23,624 nt of DNA from an uncultured Bacteroides sp. (GTDB lineage Bacteria; Bacteroidota; Bacteroidia; Bacteroidales; Bacteroidaceae): NCBI GenBank assembly GCA_900555635.1, contig USLU01000081.1, positions 1 to 23,624 on the forward strand, written 5' to 3'. Below the pieces are notes generated by a model, which did no database searches, was not told where the DNA came from, and saw nothing but the letters and a program-made list of their open reading frames with translations. Positions 7,906 to 14,123 of the stretch are shown piece after piece; position 1 is the stretch's first letter, and every line of letters begins with the position of its first letter. The position numbers and the translations under genes were made by a program.

Positions 7906-8883
7906 TTACTCGCGTGAGGAGAAGTACTTCAAGAATTGTGTACGTTCAAATGTATTAACTCCCTTCGGATCGCTCACATTCAAAATGCCTTTGAACTGAT
8001 TAATCGTTTCCATGCCTTTGCGGTCCATCCATAAATTCAGGAAGCGAAGGTATTCTTCAATAATGAAATAGGAGCTTTGATAGAGTGCACTACATATTTC
8101 TACAGCTGAAGCACCTGCTAATATAGCTTTTACGACACCTTCCGGAGAATGAATACCGCCTGATGCTGCATAATCCATCTTTTTTACATTTGCGGAAGCG
8201 ATGCCAATCCAGCGCAATACATTGGCTAAATTAGATTCATTGCTGAATACGTTACCGGATATTTGAGTCATTTTCTCAATATTGATATCCGGTTGATAGA
8301 AGCGGTTGAACATTACTACTGCGGCTGCTCCATTGGCATACAACTGGTCAATGAGTGCTATAGGGTTGGTAAGGTTATCGCCTAACTTCATAATAACGGG
8401 AATCTTGACCATCTTCTTGATGTGACTCAGGATATCAATGTGTCGTTGCTCAAAAGAACCATACACATAGTTTATATCTGTTTGCAAGGCAAGAATATTA
8501 ATTTCCAGTGCGTCGGCACCTGCTTCTTCGATTTTTGTAGCAAACTCAATCCAGTCAGCGTCCTGGTAGCAGTTTATACTCGCTATAATGGGTATATTGC
8601 AAACTTTCTTGCTCTCTTTGATCAATGTTATGTACTCACCGATCTTATGTTCCCTAACATATCCTACAAGATAATCACTGCCTTCGGGATACATATTAGG
8701 ATCACCAAGCCAGTCAGCTTCCCTCATAATCTGCTCTTCGAAAAGAGATTTGAGGACGATGGCTCCTGCACCCGCTTCACACAACTTTTGGTTTTTGGTA
8801 GCACTGTCTGTCAGTCCGGAACTGCTGATAATAATGGGGTTCTTGAGTTTCAACCCTGCAAAAGTAGTTTCTAATGTTGCCAT
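7906..8883 (-). CDS. Dihydroorotate-dehydrogenase-like FMN oxidoreductase
   Basis: A 325-aa TIM-barrel protein related to class 1 dihydroorotate dehydrogenase and PreA. The N-terminal TFAGLKLKNPIIISSSGLT, the central SINCYQDADWIEFA and ADALEINI, and the C-terminal GGIHSPEGVVKAILAGASAV (FMN phosphate binding) are all present. Genuine pyrimidine pathway enzymes are usually annotated separately in Bacteroidales, so this paralogue may act on another substrate; I would not assign pyrD. The ATG at 8881-8883 gives the normal N-terminus. It lies 20 bp downstream of yggS on the same strand and is probably co-transcribed. Transcription should end at the hairpin 7840-7884. Confidence 0.85.
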   Translation of the reverse strand: MATLETTFAGLKLKNPIIISSSGLTDSATKNQKLCEAGAGAIVLKSLFEEQIMREADWLGDPNMYPEGSDYLVGYVREHKIGEYITLIKESKKVCNIPIIASINCYQDADWIEFATKIEEAGADALEINILALQTDINYVYGSFEQRHIDILSHIKKMVKIPVIMKLGDNLTNPIALIDQLYANGAAAVVMFNRFYQPDINIEKMTQISGNVFSNESNLANVLRWIGIASANVKKMDYAASGGIHSPEGVVKAILAGASAVEICSALYQSSYFIIEEYLRFLNLWMDRKGMETINQFKGILNVSDPKGVNTFERTQFLKYFSSRE

Positions 8884-8903
8884 GATAAAATAGTGATTAG
8901 TAA

Positions 8904-9569
8904 TTAATACCTTCTTTCTCCAAAAATTTTGCTTCCCACACGTATCAAAGTGCTACCGGCTGCTATGGCTTCGTGATAATCATGGGACATGCCCATTGAT
9001 ATTTCTCGAAATGACTCTTCGTTAGCAAACCATGTGGATTTTATTTCTTGGAAGAAGCTACTTAAAGAACAAAATTCAGCCTTGATTTGTTCAACATTAT
9101 CAGTATTAGTAGCCATTCCCATTAATCCGCATATTTGGATGTTCTTGAGTTCTTTCCATTCACCGGATGCCAACATTTTCCGACACTCTTCAAAACTAAA
9201 TCCGAATTTGGTTTCTTCACGTGCAATATGCAATTGGAGTAGGCAATGAACGGTTTTGTTTATTTTTGCGGCTTGTTTATTGACTTCGGTAAGCAATTTG
9301 TAGGAATCAATTCCATGAATCAATGCCACGTATGGAACGATAAATTTAATTTTATTTGTTTGCAGGTGCCCGATGAAATGCCATTCAATATCTTTAGGCA
9401 GACTTTCATATTTCGAAGTCATTTCCTGCACCTTGCTTTCTCCGAATATACGTTGTCCGGCATGATATGCTTCTTCTATTGCCTCATTAGGGTGAAATTT
9501 GGAAACAGCCACTAGTCGTACCTCTTCAGGCAGTTCGCTCAGTACTTGTTTTAAATTCTCTGCAATCAT
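8904..9569 (-). CDS. yggS: YggS/PLPBP-family pyridoxal 5'-phosphate homeostasis protein
   Basis: A 221-aa single-domain fold-type III PLP protein. The PLP-binding lysine is in VAVSKFHPNEAIEEAY (about K24). The family signature is near the C-terminus: ISMGMSHDYHEAIAAGSTLIRVG, ending in GSKIFGERRY. YggS proteins bind PLP without known catalysis and buffer free PLP and amino/keto-acid pools in the cytoplasm. The length is as expected and the start at 9569 fits. It is followed closely by the DHOD-like gene. Upstream is a palindromic intergenic element (9585-9662), so its own promoter, if any, must lie in or across that structure. Confidence 0.94.
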   Translation of the reverse strand: MIAENLKQVLSELPEEVRLVAVSKFHPNEAIEEAYHAGQRIFGESKVQEMTSKYESLPKDIEWHFIGHLQTNKIKFIVPYVALIHGIDSYKLLTEVNKQAAKINKTVHCLLQLHIAREETKFGFSFEECRKMLASGEWKELKNIQICGLMGMATNTDNVEQIKAEFCSLSSFFQEIKSTWFANEESFREISMGMSHDYHEAIAAGSTLIRVGSKIFGERRY

Positions 9570-9584
9570 CTTTGTTGAATTATG

Positions 9585-9662
9585 AATTGCGAATTATAAA
9601 TTATGAATAGCGCTTACTGTAGTACATACTACATAGTAATTCATATTTTATAATTCGTAATT
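9585..9662. repeat. AT-rich palindromic element (MITE-like or REP-like hairpin)
   Basis: Arms 9585-9609 and 9637-9662 are near-perfect inverted copies built on AATTRCGAATTATAAA. The 27-nt middle contains a second small hairpin (TGTAGT at 9618-9623, ACTACA at 9628-9633). It fills the 96-bp gap between DUF4494 and yggS. It carries no gene. Confidence 0.75.
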
Positions 9663-9665
9663 AAT

Positions 9666-10130
9666 TTAAACTTCCGGTTTGTCATTCGGTTCTGCGCTGT
9701 ATGGATACACATCCATGATAGCAGTTTCTGCTACGGATGCAATCTGATAGTCGGCCATTGTACCCTTCATGCCTTCATCCAGCTTCTTCACCGCATCGCG
9801 CAGGTCAGCGGCTTGTACAAGTACTTGAGTAGAAGTTTTCTTTTCAGCGCCGCTTTTCTCATCAAGCGTGATGAAAACTAATTTGCATTTAAACCAGCGG
9901 TCGGCAGCTTCTTCTTCACTGGGAAACAATTCGCTATAGTTGGCGCGTTTGATGTCCGATACGGTAAATTCGCCTGAAATGAAAGGAGTCATCTCTTCGA
10001 TGATACGTGCTTCGGCTTCCGTAAAACTGAGTGCATCTACGAGATAAGGTTCAGTTACTTTCTTGTTCATACCATTTTCCATTGTTTTCTCGTAACGGAT
10101 CTTGCATTCAAACCATGTATGCATTGCCAT
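9666..10130 (-). CDS. DUF4494-family protein, function unknown
   Basis: A 154-aa soluble acidic protein beginning MAMHTWFECKIRYEK. The segment VTEPYLVDALSFTEAEARI and the pattern WFKCKLVFITLDE are characteristic of the Bacteroidales DUF4494 family, a core-genome protein without a known function. There is no signal peptide or membrane segment. The N-terminal half looks like an alpha/beta domain and the C-terminus (YSAEPNDKPEV) is a short disordered tail. It is the first gene of a minus-strand group with yggS and the DHOD-like gene. The left copy of the 40-bp island repeat lies 86 bp upstream of its start codon, so island insertion may have altered its promoter region. Confidence 0.85.
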   Translation of the reverse strand: MAMHTWFECKIRYEKTMENGMNKKVTEPYLVDALSFTEAEARIIEEMTPFISGEFTVSDIKRANYSELFPSEEEAADRWFKCKLVFITLDEKSGAEKKTSTQVLVQAADLRDAVKKLDEGMKGTMADYQIASVAETAIMDVYPYSAEPNDKPEV

Positions 10131-10215
10131 AATTTTCTAATTTTTAGTTAGTGGTTTATTATTACTTTCCTTTATGCGTGCCTTAGGCTCGCTAAAAGTA
10201 ATACAAAATTAAGGA

Positions 10216-10255
10216 AAATCTCTGGAATAAACGAGTTAAAAGAGATAAATGGAAT
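10216..10255 (+). repeat. Left copy of 40-bp direct repeat (putative attL)
   Basis: Forty bases beginning AAATCTCTGGAATAAACGAG are identical to 21322-21361. The copies then diverge by a single-base difference before TAAATGG. This is the pattern expected for attachment-site core duplication by a tyrosine integrase. Confidence 0.8.
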
Positions 10256-10451
10256 TAAATGGCTTATTAATAAGGCGTTTGCGGTGACAGGCGAAGCCAA
10301 CGGTAAAAAATGGGAAACGCAAGGAAAAGCGGAATATAGAAGCAGTAAGGTTTTCAAATCGTTACCCGTCAGAATGTAAGATTTAACATAGTCCGTGCCG
10401 TTTGCGCTGCTCCGCTGTGTTTTGCGTATCAATAGTTCGTGTCTTACACGA

Positions 10452-10459
10452 TAAATTTG
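10452..10459 (+). promoter_or_regulatory. -7-like element for the primase remnant
   Basis: TAAATTTG matches TAnnTTTG and lies 38 bp before the ATG at 10497. No convincing -33 is seen at the usual spacing. Confidence 0.4.
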
Positions 10460-10496
10460 CAGCCGTCTAATTATTAAACGATTAAGCGAATGACGT

Positions 10497-11058
10497 ATGA
10501 CAAAAATCAACATTGAAAGAGAGGGGTTTATCCGGGTGGGTACAACCCTCTACAAGTTAGTGAACCAGCCACGTCTGAACGGTGGCTATGTAAGGAAACG
10601 CATCCCGTGGAATGCTGAGACGCTCCGGCAGGACTACGGCAAGGGATTTATGGCTACCGTTCCCAAGTATGACGGTTTCTGTACCGTTCCAAGCCATGTA
10701 AGCTACAAGCCTGTAGTGAACAAGTTCTTGAATCTATACGAGCCGATAGAGCATCAGCCCGTACAAGGGGAGTTTTCACATATCCGTTCATTGGTACGCC
10801 ACATCTTCGGGGAGCAATACGAGTTGGGCATAGACTACCTGCAACTGCTCTACCTGCAACCCGTGCGGAAACTACCCGTCCTGCTATTGGTGTCGGAAGA
10901 ACGTAATACAGGCAAGAGTACGTTCCTTAACTTCCTGAAGGCTGTATTTCAGAATAACGTAACATTCAATACCAACGAGGATTTCCGCAGTCAGTTCAAC
11001 TCCGACTGGGCAGGGAAACTGCTGATTGTGGTGGATGAGATGCTTACCGCCAAATACA
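10497..11058 (+). pseudogene. Truncated VirE/DUF5906-type primase-helicase
   Basis: Residues 1 to about 187 read as the N-terminal part of a Bacteroidales mobile-element primase-helicase: a start domain (REGFIRVGTTLYKLVNQP), Walker A in EERNTGKSTFLNFL (about 135-147) and Walker B LLIVVDEM (175-182). Intact homologues run on for roughly another 200 residues through sensor motifs and a C-terminal domain. Here similarity stops just after Walker B (near base 11055) and the frame ends in an unrelated 22-residue tail at 11129. A deletion has joined it to a relaxase fragment in another frame. It would normally unwind or prime the element's DNA for replication; this copy should be inactive. Confidence 0.75.
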
Positions 11059-11283
11059 GACTGCTTTGCCAATGGCAAGGACAATATCAAGGAGGAACGC
11101 CTGCGACCATACGACAGGGCAAAGCATGAGGTTTATAAGGCACTAAAAGAGGAACTGCCCCATGCCCGAAGCTGGAACGAACTGAAAGAAGCTCTTTCTG
11201 AACGGGACATTGAAATGAAGTTCAAGGTAAGCCGAACGACAAGGGAGGTGCAGGGCGTGAAGTTCGAGTATGGCGGCATATCC
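11059..11283 (+). pseudogene. Relaxase/mobilization protein fragment (internal piece)
   Basis: In a different frame from the preceding remnant, bases 11059 to about 11283 encode a piece resembling the C-terminal half of Bacteroides MobA/BmgA-type relaxases: YDRAKHEVYKALKEELPHAR, SWNELKEALSERDIEMKFK and EVQGVKFEYGGISF. The catalytic His and Tyr motifs of the relaxase N-terminus are missing, as is the end after GGISF. It has no start signal of its own. It is a relic of a mobilization module and evidence that the island descends from a mobilizable element. Assignment is by family recall and the exact relaxase family is uncertain. Confidence 0.6.
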
Positions 11284-11290
11284 TTTCTGG

Positions 11291-11512
11291 TGCATCATCC
11301 TTGTACACTGCAACTTCGCCAAAAAGCAGGAACAGGAATTGCATGAACTTGTGCGGTTCTTCAAGGAATATGCGCCACGATACAGTTACAAATACCTCTG
11401 CACCGAAGGCGACAACTACAAGTATTATCAGACACTTGGTTTGAAATTTATTCACGAAGGATTTTTCGGACAATACAATTATGGATTGCCGATGAAAGAT
11501 TTGAATGTCTAA
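11291..11512 (+). pseudogene. 3' remnant resembling a GNAT N-acetyltransferase tail
   Basis: In a third frame, about 73 residues run to a TAA at 11510-11512. The end TEGDNYKYYQTLGLKFIHEG followed by FFGQYNYGLPM resembles the last strands of GNAT acetyltransferases (alpha4-beta6-beta7, with the Y-x-x-x-G-F/L-x-x-x-x-E pattern). The N-terminal acetyl-CoA binding core is absent. There is no start codon at a sensible place and the upstream join lies close to 11285. A strong terminator follows 18 bp after the stop. The GNAT assignment is tentative; it could be the tail of another small element protein. Confidence 0.4.
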
Positions 11513-11530
11513 TACATGGTTTAAAGTTAA

Positions 11531-11556
11531 GGAGAGGATTTTTCCTCTCCTTTTTT
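11531..11556 (+). terminator. Strong rho-independent terminator shielding the silent hsdS cassette
   Basis: The stem GGAGAGGA (11531-11538) / TCCTCTCC (11543-11550) has a TTTT loop and six T residues. It lies directly before the inverted repeat where the silent hsdS begins. Read-through from the remnants into the promoterless cassette should be blocked. Confidence 0.9.
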
Positions 11557-11558
11557 CT

Positions 11559-11577
11559 TTCCGATACGCCCCATTAT
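11559..11577 (+). repeat. Inverted repeat 1, left copy
   Basis: TTCCGATACGCCCCATTAT, identical to the complement of 15325-15343. In the expressed gene it encodes SDTPHY just before TRD1; here the same frame continues into the silent TRD1, so inversion gives an intact fusion. Confidence 0.9.
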
Positions 11578-12201
11578 CCCTACTTGTTGCCGAATGGGTG
11601 GAAATGGTGTAAGTTAGAAGATATTGTTTCTTTTGGTGGAGGTAAAACTCCGTCAATGGATAATAAAGAATATTGGGATAATGGGAACCATCTATGGGTA
11701 ACTTCTAAGGACATGAAGTGTAGCCATATTACAAACTCTCTGATGAAAATCACAGATAAGGCTTTGGAGACAATGACAATATATGAGAAAGGTACGTTAC
11801 TTGTAGTAATACGTAGTGGCATATTAAGACATACTCTTCCTCTTTCTATATTAGAAAAGCCAGCTACAGTTAACCAAGATTTAAAAACTATTTCACCTTA
11901 TATACAGGAGCTTTCTGAATATCTGTACGCTGTTATAAAAGCTAACGAACACTTTATCTTAAAAGAATACCATAAAGATGGAACGACAGTAGATAGTATT
12001 GATTTTGATAAGTTCAGATGCTTGTCGATTCCTTTAGCTCCTATCGCAGAGCAAAAACGTTTAATTGTTGAGACAAAGCGTTGGTTTGCTTTGATTGACC
12101 AAATAGAGCAAGGCAAATCTGATTTGCAGATAACCATTAAGCAAACCAAAAGCAAAATCCTTGACCTCGCCATTCACGGAAAACTCGTACCGCAAGACCC
12201 G

Positions 12202-12270
12202 AAAGACGAGCCAGCCATTGAGCTTTTGAAGCGCATAAATCCCGACTTCACACCTTGTGATAACGGACAT
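12202..12270 (+). repeat. Inverted repeat 2, left copy (69 bp exact)
   Basis: Identical to the complement of 14623-14691. It encodes the conserved linker KDEPAIELLKRI through CDNGH just before TRD2. Weaker similarity extends left to about 12079, including a further 26-bp exact block (12082-12107 with 14786-14811). Confidence 0.92.
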
Positions 12271-12288
12271 TATACGCAGTTACCTGAA
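12264..12288 (+). repeat. Inverted repeat 3, left copy (25 bp exact)
   Basis: Identical to the complement of 13204-13228. It encodes GHYTQLPE at the beginning of TRD2'. After two mismatched bases a further ten bases match. Confidence 0.88.
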
Positions 12289-12737
12289 AAATGGACAGTT
12301 GTACCCATGCAAATGTTATGTTCGTTAATTGATGGTGATAAGCAAAATGGTATAGAACGAATAAATCTTGATGTCAAATATTTGCGTGGTAAGCGTGATG
12401 CCAAGACTTTGACTGCTGGCAAATATGTAGCAGCAAATTCTCTTTTGATTTTAGTTGACGGAGAAAACTCTGGAGAGGTATTCAGAACCCCAATAGTTGG
12501 TTATCAAGGTAGCACTTTTAAGCAGTTGTCTATCAATGAGAATATGAATACCGAGTATGTGTTGCAAATTATCAACTTGCATAGAGAGATATTGCGAGAG
12601 AATAAGGTTGGTTCTGCCATTCCGCATTTGAATAAGAAACTGTTCAAGGCGATTGATGTACCTATTCCACCTTACGAAGAGCAGCAAAGGATTGTAGAGG
12701 CTATAAATAAGGCTTTTATGTCTTTGGATTTGATAAT

Positions 12738-12757
12738 GGAGAGCCTATAAACTCTCC
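12738..12757. repeat. Tail-to-tail inverted repeat at ends of the two silent cassettes
   Basis: GGAGAG (12738-12743) and CTCTCC (12752-12757) are inverted around the overlapping stop codons (TAA plus, TAG minus). Both cassettes end in the codons for ESL, so this is a shared 3' end in opposite orientation. It could be a minor crossover point. Confidence 0.6.
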
Positions 12758-13228
12758 ACTATTTCATTTAATTGTGTAAAGATTTCATGGACTGTATAAA
12801 CAATTCGTTTTTGTTCAGCCTTTGGTGGTATGGGTATTTCTAATTTTGAGTATTCGGAAATCCAATATCGTTTATGAGTGCCACCTACCAATTTGGTAAT
12901 GCTCATAAACATTGCCACATAATCAACTTCAATATCATTATGTATTTTTAGAATCTTCATTGCTGATGATTTTACCTTAAAGGGGAAATTAACTTTTTTT
13001 GAATCAGTTGTAAAATCATCAAAGATTATACAAGGAAGATTTGAGTATATACCAGCAGTTTCGTTGGTATAGCCTATAATAAATGATTTACCTGCTGTTA
13101 AAACAGGTGTTGAATAGGAATCATTATAAGTTGTTGAGTTTACAATATAAGCAGTAGGTTGTTCATAGTTTGTAATTTGTTCAAGCTTGCAAACTGTCCA
13201 TCCTTCAGGTAACTGCGTATAATGTCCG
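12745..13228 (-). pseudogene. hsdS: Silent hsdS TRD2 cassette
   Basis: A minus-strand frame of about 160 codons carries only a second target-recognition domain and C-terminal helix. It begins at the 25-bp repeat (GHYTQLPEGWTVCKLEQI), continues through a TRD distinct from both others (YNDSYSTPVLTAGKSFIIGY), and ends IPIPPKAEQKRIVYTVHEIF...NEIVESL. The open frame continues into 13371 on paper, but the part beyond 13228 is antisense to the recombinase start and shows no HsdS similarity. It has no start codon or promoter. It can enter the plus-oriented silent gene by inversion over 12264-13228, and from there reach the expressed locus through inverted repeat 2. Confidence 0.85.
13204..13228 (-). 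repeat. Inverted repeat 3, right copy
   Basis: Complement of 12264-12288. It ends 48 bp before the recombinase start codon, so the recombinase promoter or leader must lie in or next to a crossover site. Confidence 0.88.
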
Positions 13229-13275
13229 ATACATTCTCTTATATTGTTACCGTATTTATTATAAATCAATGTAAT

Positions 13276-14079
13276 ATGGTAACAAAATTCAGGAATCATC
13301 TTGCCAAAACAAATTTGGCAAAGAATACCGTTACATCGTATGTGTGGACGGTGCAGTATTTCCTCAATCATTATGGGGAAGTGAACAAGAAAAAACTTCT
13401 GGAGTACAAGGGGTATTTGGTGGAGAACTTCAAGCCGCAGACGGTGAACCTGCGATTACAAGGGATCAACAAGTATCTGGAGTTTACGAAACAGGAAAAA
13501 TTGAAAGTGAAGTTCGTAAAGGTGCAACAAAAAAACTTCCTGGAAAATGTAATCAGCGATGCCGATTACAAATTTCTCAAAGCCCAGCTTAAAGCCGATG
13601 GTTACGATGAGTGGTATTTCATCGTGTGGTTTATGGCTGCTACCGGCGCACGTGTCAGCGAATTGCTTCATATCAAAGCAGAGCATGTACAGGCAGGACA
13701 TCTTGACCTGTACAGTAAAGGTGGAAAAATCCGTCGGCTGTATATTCCGAAGAACTTGCGTACAGAAGCCGCAAAATGGCTCAAAGAAACAGGACTCACT
13801 TCCGGCTATATTTTCCTGAACCGTTTCGGACAGCGCATCACCACTCGTGGAATTGCTTCTCAGCTCAAACATTTTGCCGAGAAATATGGAATGAACAAGG
13901 AGGTCGTTTATCCTCATTCATTCCGTCACCGTTTCGCCAAAAATTTCCTTGACCGCTTTAACGACCTTGCTCTTCTTGCCGACCTAATGGGGCATGAAAG
14001 CATAGAAACCACTCGCATCTATCTTCGTAGAACCGCCAGCGAGCAACAAAAGATTGTGGATAAAGTAGTAAATTGGTAA
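13276..14079 (+). CDS. Tyrosine recombinase, hsdS shufflon invertase
   Basis: A 267-aa lambda-integrase-family recombinase. The N-terminal SAM-like core-binding domain spans about residues 1-85 (NTVTSYVWTVQYFLNHYG). The catalytic domain has the full set: R126 (ATGARVSELL), Lys in the beta-hairpin (SKGGKIRRLYI, about K148-K151), H214-x-x-R217 (HSFRHRF), H240 (LADLMGHESI) and the nucleophile Y249 (TTRIYLRR). It is short, with no arm-binding domain, as usual for DNA invertases of Bacteroides and other phase-variable loci. It stands inside the hsdS cassettes, so it most likely catalyses their inversion. The ATG at 13276 is preferred; the upstream in-frame ATG at 13222 lies inside inverted repeat 3 and would add 18 residues unlike the family. 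It would flip orientation with the outer inversion. Confidence 0.92.
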   Translation: MVTKFRNHLAKTNLAKNTVTSYVWTVQYFLNHYGEVNKKKLLEYKGYLVENFKPQTVNLRLQGINKYLEFTKQEKLKVKFVKVQQKNFLENVISDADYKFLKAQLKADGYDEWYFIVWFMAATGARVSELLHIKAEHVQAGHLDLYSKGGKIRRLYIPKNLRTEAAKWLKETGLTSGYIFLNRFGQRITTRGIASQLKHFAEKYGMNKEVVYPHSFRHRFAKNFLDRFNDLALLADLMGHESIETTRIYLRRTASEQQKIVDKVVNW

Positions 14080-14091
14080 AGCCATATCAAC

Positions 14092-14123
14092 CCTTAGAAG
14101 TGTATTTGATTACACTTCTAAGG
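14092..14123. terminator. Palindrome between recombinase and hsdS, probable bidirectional terminator
   Basis: Perfect 13-bp arms (CCTTAGAAGTGTA and its complement) surround a 6-bp centre TTTGAT. It includes the last codons and stop of hsdS and lies 12 bp after the recombinase stop. No strong T run follows on either side. The 13-6-13 geometry is also that of a tyrosine-recombinase core site. Confidence 0.6.

Larger units (their letters stand above)
10131..10496. other. Intergenic region: DUF4494 upstream region and left island end
   Basis: 366 bases without a supported gene. It contains the DUF4494 leader, the left 40-bp direct repeat (10216-10255), and about 240 bp of island end. On the plus strand one frame is open from 10152 to a stop at 10378-10380, with plausible codons near its end (NGKKWETQGKAEYRSS), but it has no good start codon. 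It may be the tail of a lost element gene. A -7-like TAAATTTG at 10452-10459 precedes the primase remnant. Confidence 0.5.
11560..12750 (+). pseudogene. hsdS: Silent hsdS cassette (TRD1'-conserved region-TRD2'), lacks start and N-terminus
   Basis: An open frame of about 396 codons begins at the inverted repeat (SDTPHY) and continues PYLLPNGWKWCKLEDIV, a first target-recognition domain different from the expressed one. The central conserved region (KRWFALIDQIEQ to NPDFTPCDNGH, bases about 12079-12270) matches the expressed gene closely. A second TRD (HYTQLPEKWTVVPMQ) and the C-terminal helix (PPYEEQQRIVEAINKAF, ending MESL) follow. It lacks the first ~58 residues of HsdS, a start codon and a promoter, and is preceded by a terminator. 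It is therefore a storage copy that becomes expressed only after inversion. TAA at 12748-12750; its 3' end overlaps the opposite cassette by 6 bp. Confidence 0.88.

Noticed and set aside
10152..10380. Plus-strand open frame ending NGKKWETQGKAEYRSS
   Set aside because: It has no usable start codon and crosses the 40-bp repeat; the tail may be a relic, but evidence is too thin for a gene call.
10172..10513. 113-aa minus-strand ORF over the left island end
   Set aside because: Low-complexity hydrophobic translation, crosses the direct repeat and the primase start, and has no recognisable family.
13229..13371. 5' extension of the minus-strand TRD2 cassette frame
   Set aside because: It is antisense to the recombinase N-terminus and shows no HsdS-like residues beyond the 25-bp repeat.
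13276..14079. Tyrosine recombinase as the integrase of the island
   Set aside because: It is short, lacks an arm-binding domain, lies in the middle of the island between hsdS cassettes, and is not next to either 40-bp repeat. Shufflon invertase fits better.
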